A DNA stretch of 64,000 nt, taken from the NCBI GenBank assembly GCA_023055425.1, contig JALGPY010000004.1:55637718-55701717 (forward strand). The letters are read 5' to 3'. Shown piece by piece: positions 58,509-64,000 of this stretch (positions within the stretch are counted from its first letter, which is position 1; every line of letters begins with the position of its first letter). Both the position numbers and the translations under genes were made by a program. A model generated the notes under the pieces. It was given only the letters and a program-made list of their open reading frames with translations, was not told the origin of the DNA and searched no databases. This stretch comes from Linanthus parryae. Lineage: Eukaryota > Streptophyta > Magnoliopsida > Ericales > Polemoniaceae.

Positions 58509-59819
58509 ATGGGAGATGAGAAGAATCGTCATTTTGTGAGCTTATTTGGATCATGCAACCTTGCGGATGAGCAACTCATAAAGGAGGGCCATGTGGATGG
58601 CAATAGAGAGAGGGTTGCCATGGAGATACAACGCTATATCTTTCAGCCAAATGATCCAACTCCTCCTACTAGCTTAATGTTCTTTCTTGGTAGGATGCTT
58701 GAGGAGATGATTCCTAATGCGGAAGAATGGCGACAACGAGCAACAAGAATGGGAATAGAGACGACACATGTGGACGCACAACTTGGTCTCTATTCAAATG
58801 CAGAAGATGCTCCAACCTTCCCGACGCTCGAAGAAGAGGATGATGAGACATTATGTATCCCAACATGCCCGGACATTGATTCATGGCTAGAGTCAACTAT
58901 GAGGGAGAAACATGATGAAGTATTTGGTGAGATTGAAAGTCTTCTTCATGAAATTAATATTGACGATATTTACTCTCCAATTACAAATTTTAAGGATCAT
59001 ATTGCTCGTGCTTCAAAGTATTCCTATCCTCAACAAGACGTGTTGGAAAGAATGTTGATCATTCAAGGGGAGATATTCGAAACATTGATACAAGTGGTAA
59101 GTGATTCTAAACAAATTGTTTTAAGTATGGGAATTGAGGAAGTGACAAGTATGGGAATTGAGGAAGTGACAAGTCCTCAATGCAATCCTCAAGTTGAGTT
59201 GCAAAATCAAGACCCTCTTGAAAGTTTAATCGCACTCAAGCTAGAAGAGTATGAGTTCATATCTTCAAGCCTCAATATGGATGATGGTGAATCCATGACC
59301 ATGAGCATTCCGGTAATAATTGTTTCATATCTTGAGGACGTCTCTACAACAACACATGGCCACCCTTCTAAGAAAATTGAGCAACTATTGTATGGGCTTA
59401 GTGGCTATCTTGAAGATACATATATTCCGGCAATGAAGTTGATGGAACTCCCCGTTGTTGAACTTCAAAAATTTGAGAATGACAAGATAATCGGATTCGG
59501 TACAAAGTTGGATGTGGATCTGGCCCTTAAAGAAAAATTGGAGATCGCAAAGTACTTGTTTCAGGAAGTGACACCGAAAGCTCGAGAAGTCACACCACTC
59601 TTGGTTGAACAGAAGGTTGTCACTCTACTGCTTGTTAATGATGATTTTAAGAATTCAATTCATAAGAATGTGAAGGCAAGGAATTGGAAGAAAAGAGAGA
59701 AGTGCAATACAGGGGTAAAATTTCTGAAATTGTATTCCCTGTATGTGATTATTTACTGGAGCTCTCTTGAGAGGAGGAAGAAAGAAGAAAAAGTGGCTAG
59801 AAAAGCTGTTTTTTATTAA
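58509..59819 (+). CDS. Unrecognised 436-residue protein of the nested LTR element
   Basis: I do not recognise this protein. The start is taken at MGDEKNRHF (58509); the frame is open from 58437. It is acidic and Glu/Leu-rich in the first 330 residues (for example TLEEEDDETLC and LEEMIPNAEEW), with a direct duplication of SMGIEEVT, and basic at the end (NWKKREK, ERRKKEEKVARK). No CCHC knuckle, DTG or YXDD motif, no signal peptide. Its place right after the LTR and primer site is where gag would be. Either a gag-like protein of a non-autonomous element or captured host sequence. An open frame this long in an AT-rich region argues for past selection. Confidence 0.6.
   Translation: MGDEKNRHFVSLFGSCNLADEQLIKEGHVDGNRERVAMEIQRYIFQPNDPTPPTSLMFFLGRMLEEMIPNAEEWRQRATRMGIETTHVDAQLGLYSNAEDAPTFPTLEEEDDETLCIPTCPDIDSWLESTMREKHDEVFGEIESLLHEINIDDIYSPITNFKDHIARASKYSYPQQDVLERMLIIQGEIFETLIQVVSDSKQIVLSMGIEEVTSMGIEEVTSPQCNPQVELQNQDPLESLIALKLEEYEFISSSLNMDDGESMTMSIPVIIVSYLEDVSTTTHGHPSKKIEQLLYGLSGYLEDTYIPAMKLMELPVVELQKFENDKIIGFGTKLDVDLALKEKLEIAKYLFQEVTPKAREVTPLLVEQKVVTLLLVNDDFKNSIHKNVKARNWKKREKCNTGVKFLKLYSLYVIIYWSSLERRKKEEKVARKAVFY
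59124..59171 (+). repeat. 24-bp in-frame tandem duplication
   Basis: AGTATGGGAATTGAGGAAG plus TGACA occurs twice, keeping the frame of the unknown protein and giving SMGIEEVT twice. The two units look identical, so the duplication is recent. Confidence 0.9.
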
Positions 59820-60760
59820 TCAGCAGGGGTTATGTGTGTAGTTTTGCAATGTTCATGAAGTTGTTATGTGTGCTACTTCTAGCATTGGGGGAGGCGAATG
59901 AAAATATCAAGAACAAAGAGAACATCTGGGTACTCCCCCTGTGCACTGCAACAATCGGCACCTCCCCGACCCTCTTCGATCTCATCCTCCATAACCACAG
60001 AACACCAGAACCCCTCCCAATCAAGATCGCTTAATCACAGCCGCCTCCACCACAAATCGAGAGCTGGCCTCTTTAAAGACCACCTTCCGTAACTAAACTC
60101 AGACACAACCACCATCGCTACCTCCTTCACCACCCCTGAATTTGACAGAGTAACCCATCTTCTCCGTATGCCAGAATCACCGCCTGAAACTCGAACAATT
60201 CACAGACCCAACTCCACCGGCTCTCCCTGATTCCCCGATCTGCGAACCCCATCTCTTCCCCCCCACCGTCTCCCGACTCTGCTCCAGGAATCACCGCATC
60301 CACACCGCAAGGATTCACCACCGTGAGCCTTCAATTCCGACCCTCTGCAACCCAAGCCCCCCTCCAGTGGCCAGAGGTCATTGTTTCCGGCAATAGAGAA
60401 CCTAGTTGTGCTCTGTATCACAGACACACTAACCCCACATCGGTTTCTTCTACAAACAGCAACCACCCTCTGTGTCCGATTACCATAAGCCCAACGCTGC
60501 AAGAGTGCTCTGGGTCAGCTTCTATACCTGCAAGTTGCAGAACCAACCCAGTTCAGAGAAAAAAAAAAAAAGAAAAAGGAGGAGCTCAGAAAAAAATTGG
60601 CATACACTGATTATTATTTTATGAAGTAACTCTGGGTTGTTTGCTTGGTTATTTAGTCAAGTGGGATGTTTGTAGTGGGCTAAGTTTCCACCGTTATAAG
60701 CTGGTTGTGATTTGTGACATGAAGTTGAGATTTTCAGAAAAGAAAGTTGAGCAAGGAGAT
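59820..60760. other. C-rich non-coding segment with purine tract
   Basis: After the reading frame comes GCATTGGGGGAGGCG (about 59883), like a polypurine tract, but no LTR start follows. 59935-60540 is C-rich (many CCACC, CTCCC), unlike its surroundings. It encodes short frames on both strands without recognisable domains. Confidence 0.4.
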
Positions 60761-60771
60761 TCATGGTGCTA

Positions 60772-60772
<1 letters not shown>

Positions 60773-60799
<27 letters not shown>
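60773..60799. repeat. Poly-T tract
   Basis: About 27 T followed by A6. It may be the tail of a minus-strand retroposed sequence or a simple homopolymer. No target duplication was identified. Confidence 0.8.
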
Positions 60800-60806
<7 letters not shown>

Positions 60807-60822
60807 ACAATCAAAGGAATAG

Positions 60823-61300
60823 TTGATAGATACCGGTGGCCATAGTTCGATGAAGAAGGAGAAATTGGACAAAGACATCGACCCCGGTGCGCTACGGCGC
60901 ACTCGACCATTCCGGGAGCTCACATCACGTGTTCGGGGATTCTTCGTTCTCTTTTCGACAGCAGTAACTGATCAATCGACCCTGATGTGTTTCACACACT
61001 CCGCCGCAAGGGAGCTTGCATTGTTCTGGACAATGTTTGCTTGAGGATTGTTCTTGCTATCTCAGCCAGCATCTATCGGAAATTGAAATTTCTTCAAAGT
61101 TAGGGTACAAAATAGAAATAGAGGTTCTACCTAATTTTAGAGAATTGCACTACAACTCCAAATATTTCTAGTGCTTCAAAATCATTCTAACAACTTCCGA
61201 ATGTTGTCAATACTCCAAAATTCCAACTTTAAAGCCGTGATAGACTATTTACAAATTTACCCCCAAAGACTAGATATTGCACTTAGAGTCGACTTGAAAA
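60823..61300. other. Unassigned, partly 3' LTR of the gypsy-like element
   Basis: The right part (at least about 61080-61314) should be the start of the minus-strand 3' LTR, judging from the TGTAACACCCC boundary. The left limit with the nested element is unclear. A 73-residue open frame at 60823-61044 has no recognisable domain. Confidence 0.4.
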
Positions 61301-61303
61301 ATA

Positions 61304-61332
61304 GGGGTGTTACAGTCTACCCACCTTAAAAG
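61304..61332 (-). other. 3' LTR start and polypurine tract of gypsy-like element
   Basis: In element orientation the sequence CTTTTAAGGTGGGTAGAC is followed by TGTAACACCCC. This pair is the usual polypurine-tract/LTR boundary of plant Ty3/gypsy chromoviruses of the Tekay/Del kind. The preceding TCTTCGGGGACGAAGATTC fits their 3' untranslated end. Confidence 0.75.
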
Positions 61333-62037
61333 AATCTTCGTCCCCGAAGATCTCTTACTATACTTACCCATATACACATGAAATGCAGGTGAAATGCAGT
61401 ACCGTGACTCAGTCTATATGACTTAATCAGACAAGTACATAAGTAACTCTCGTCGGATGTTTTGCTCTGAAAATATGGCTTTCTAGGTTGGTCCACTAGC
61501 AACACCCTAAGTGAAAGAAATTTCTCATTCTCACTTTCCGTACGGCGGGGTCTATACCGCGTACCAGCCCAAACTCGCATCATAATAGGGTTTCGTATAC
61601 GATTAGTACATGTACAAGTTCGAAACAAGATTTTGACAGTTCATAACAACATACACGTTCTCACTTTAGAAGCGACTCAAAAATTTGCTAGATTTTATAC
61701 ATATCTCGAAACTTTTTAACAAATACTTTTATCAAGACTAATATGTCGTTTTGCTTGAATCATCCGCGTTAAAAATGTTGTCTTACCTCTATAGGTTTAG
61801 ATAAACCAATCACCTATAGTATTCCACGCATACGAGGGAGAAAGAACACTATGTGTCGTCACACAACGTGCCTTTCTAACACAACTCGCATGTGCTTCAA
61901 ATGTTCCAACTTAGTCTACACAGCGGGTACAACTTATAGTACCGTCGTACTAAGAGTTGCGCCAGCGGACTGATAAACAAAGTGGCCCATATCACTTGGC
62001 ATTTGGTAGCTCGAAACGCCAATAAATTTTAGAAACC

Positions 62038-62076
<39 letters not shown>

Positions 62077-62556
62077 TCAAAAAATTTCTGATTTTGGAAA
62101 GAACCATGTCAAATTTAACTCAAAATAAATCAAAGTCAAACTAATGTTTTAAGGTTCGCCACTCGTAGTTGAGAAATAATGATCCCGGGTCTTCCAAGTC
62201 ACCCCGTCGTTGCTCTCTCGTCGAGAAATTACTTACAAAATAAAGAGTCAAAGATACGCATTACACAACTACGACAAACAATTCGATATAAATAAGTGTG
62301 TCACATAAGTACTGCGCGTGTAAATAGAGAAGCAAATTATGCATGATTCGCATAACAAATAGCCGTTAACATTTAATCAACAAGTACGGTACAAACCAAG
62401 TTTAACTATAGATAAGTACCCAAACACCCAGACGGCTTGTTTATTTCATTTATTCCCAAATTGAGTTATCCTAGTCAATTTTAAAATTTCGAAAACGTGT
62501 TATCTTTCCTATTTTCTACTAATGGAAATCGAAAAGTCACTTTAACCAGAGAACCG
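61333..62556 (-). mobile_element. Internal region of a non-autonomous gypsy-like element
   Basis: Only about 1.2 kb separates the primer site and the polypurine tract, and no gag, protease, RT or integrase motif is visible, so the coding region is deleted. A 35-base T run at 62041-62075 lies in the middle. It is a LARD/TRIM-like deletion derivative of a chromovirus-type element. Confidence 0.6.
62041..62075. repeat. Poly-T tract
   Basis: About 35 consecutive T within the internal region of the gypsy-like element. Confidence 0.9.
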
Positions 62557-62557
62557 A

Positions 62558-62571
62558 TGCTCTTATACCAG
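62558..62571 (-). other. Primer binding site of gypsy-like element
   Basis: In element orientation CTGGTATAAGAGCA follows the LTR end GTTGTTTCA. It is close to TGGTATCAGAGC, the initiator tRNA-Met site. Confidence 0.7.
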
Positions 62572-62572
62572 C

Positions 62573-64000
62573 TGAAACAACCCGGGATCTCGGTTCAGGG
62601 CTAATGCGACAATCGATAACCAAAAGTAGAACTATATTTACAAATATTACAATTTATTTAATACAAAAATCTTTGTGACGATAAGTTTACAAAAGCAATG
62701 TGTGAAATAAGCTATGTGATCTACTAAGTGATCTAAACGTCTTCGTCTCGTTTCGCGTTCCCATTCTCCCACCTTGATTCATGACCTGCGATTTTAAAAT
62801 GGCAAAAGTCGACGCAGTTTTGAAGAAAAATAATCAGTAAAAACTGAGTAAATACACACTACGACATGTAAAGCAACGAGTGGCACGAAAGCATGAGTTG
62901 AAGAAAATAGGGAGATTTTAAAATCAATGAGCAAAAGAGTTGGAACAATTCAGAAAAAATATGAGTAATCGCGTAGCGAGAGCCATCATCTTTAAAACAA
63001 TTATAAACCACAAGTAGTCAACATATTCTTAAACAAGTAGAATATCAATAGTAAACAAGTCCATTTGAACTGATAATGATATCAAATCACAAGTAGCCAA
63101 AGCTTTTCAAATCATTTGAATCGATTATGGCATATCAAGAGCCACAAACAACATCAATAGAGTAATCAAACTTTCTTTCAATTCCAATTTAACCGTTAAG
63201 TTTAGCTGAGGCATGCCAAGAGCCACCAGCAGGATCGATGTAGATAGAGGGATCACGAAATAATCACTAAGGGTTCCTTCTAGGGTCTATCAAACCCTAT
63301 TTCACCCGAGCGTTAGGGGAGCCCATTCGTCAACCCCGCTCACAACATTAGCTAAAAGGCCTTAAGTGTCGACACCCCTATAGCGTAGTGACCCTTACAA
63401 GTATAAGTAGCACTCTATAGCTCTATAAACCCCTTGGCCTCAATATCTTGATACATTTTGGCTCATCGGGGGCGGATTTGTGAACATTAACGTTCTATCC
63501 AATAAAAAGAAGCATTGCTTCAATGGTCTTAGCCATAAGAAAATGGAGGACCGCTTGACGCCTCCCATTAATAACAGTACTCTGTACATCGTCCTAAGTC
63601 TATTAGAGGTATTTTATTTCTTCTCTTTCACATAACCAGAATCAGAGTATCAACATTTCATAAGTAATTTCCGAGAGTTCTCAAAGGAGTTGAATAAAAT
63701 AGTTTAACAACTTTCGAGTGGAAAACATGCATTCTCATACTATTTCATATAACAAACATTCATTTGAAACATCAAACACATTCGCAGATTTTGATATGAA
63801 AATTCCGTACATATGTACTTACCTCTGAGCCATGAAAGGCGCAAAGTAACGCTAGCACTCCTACAACGCTCGTCTCCGAGTCTCACAGTAAATGCAGCAA
63901 CACGAAAACGTACGTCTACTTCGAACGATCCTTAATAACGGCTGGATATACACAAGTAAAGTATACAACCTATTAGCATATATCCTCTATATGAGGTTTT
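62573..64000 (-). repeat. 5' LTR of gypsy-like element, running off the window
   Basis: The left edge TGAAACAACCCGGG matches the LTR end at 56530. The match holds over 185 bp until the nested insertion. The LTR must be at least 1.43 kb, and its outer end is beyond the window. No coding sequence. Confidence 0.65.

Noticed and set aside
60323..60610. 95-residue frame in the C-rich block
   Set aside because: Both strands are open in this C-rich sequence, and no domain or initiation context supports a gene.

Overview
This window is nuclear DNA of a flowering plant, almost certainly a eudicot. It is AT-rich, with long LTR retrotransposons, L1-type LINEs, hAT, Harbinger-like and Mutator-like DNA elements and F-box/FBA genes. 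The Copia and F-box proteins feel like those of asterids, perhaps Ericales, but that is a weak guess from memory. I found no tRNA, rRNA, CRISPR or bacterial-type feature, and only one cellular gene family: F-box proteins, all copies broken.

Layout: 0.5-1.85 kb (-) is an F-box/FBA gene broken by one extra base. 1.99-4.6 kb is a segment that recurs inverted at 28.4-29.1 kb and carries a Harbinger-like element with a hAT element nested inside. 5.5-6.8 kb is a decayed Ty3/gypsy remnant with its 3' LTR. From about 7.59 to 50.08 kb the window is one very large inverted duplication: left arm 7588-28380, spacer 28381-30734, right arm 30735-50080. The arms share an F-box fragment, a hAT element and a chimeric LINE remnant, but each collected its own later insertions. 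The left arm holds a Mutator-like element (13108-17331) with a LINE (14054-16982) inside it, and an old, heavily broken Copia element (17546-25951). The right arm holds a LINE (37240-48860) with a young, three-LTR Copia element (38015-47905) inside it. A third copy of the outer part lies at 51.2-54.6 kb, so the right arm end and this copy form a tighter palindrome around a 0.94 kb gypsy remnant.

54.6-56.5 kb is unremarkable. 56.5-64 kb is a nest: an LTR element with a tRNA-Asp-type primer site (LTR 56718-58360) and an unrecognised 437-residue reading frame sits inside the 3' LTR of a minus-strand Ty3/gypsy-like element. The internal part and 5' LTR of that element fill 61.3-64 kb.

The useful point is stratigraphic. 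Because one arm often keeps the unoccupied target site, several insertions can be delimited to the base and ordered: LINE remnants and hAT first, then inverted duplication, then arm-specific LINE, Mutator-like and Copia insertions. I did not find a convincing new molecular system. The most unusual items are the nested inverted duplication, the three-LTR Copia array, the tRNA-like tandem repeat inside the hAT element, and the unknown reading frame at 58.5-59.8 kb.
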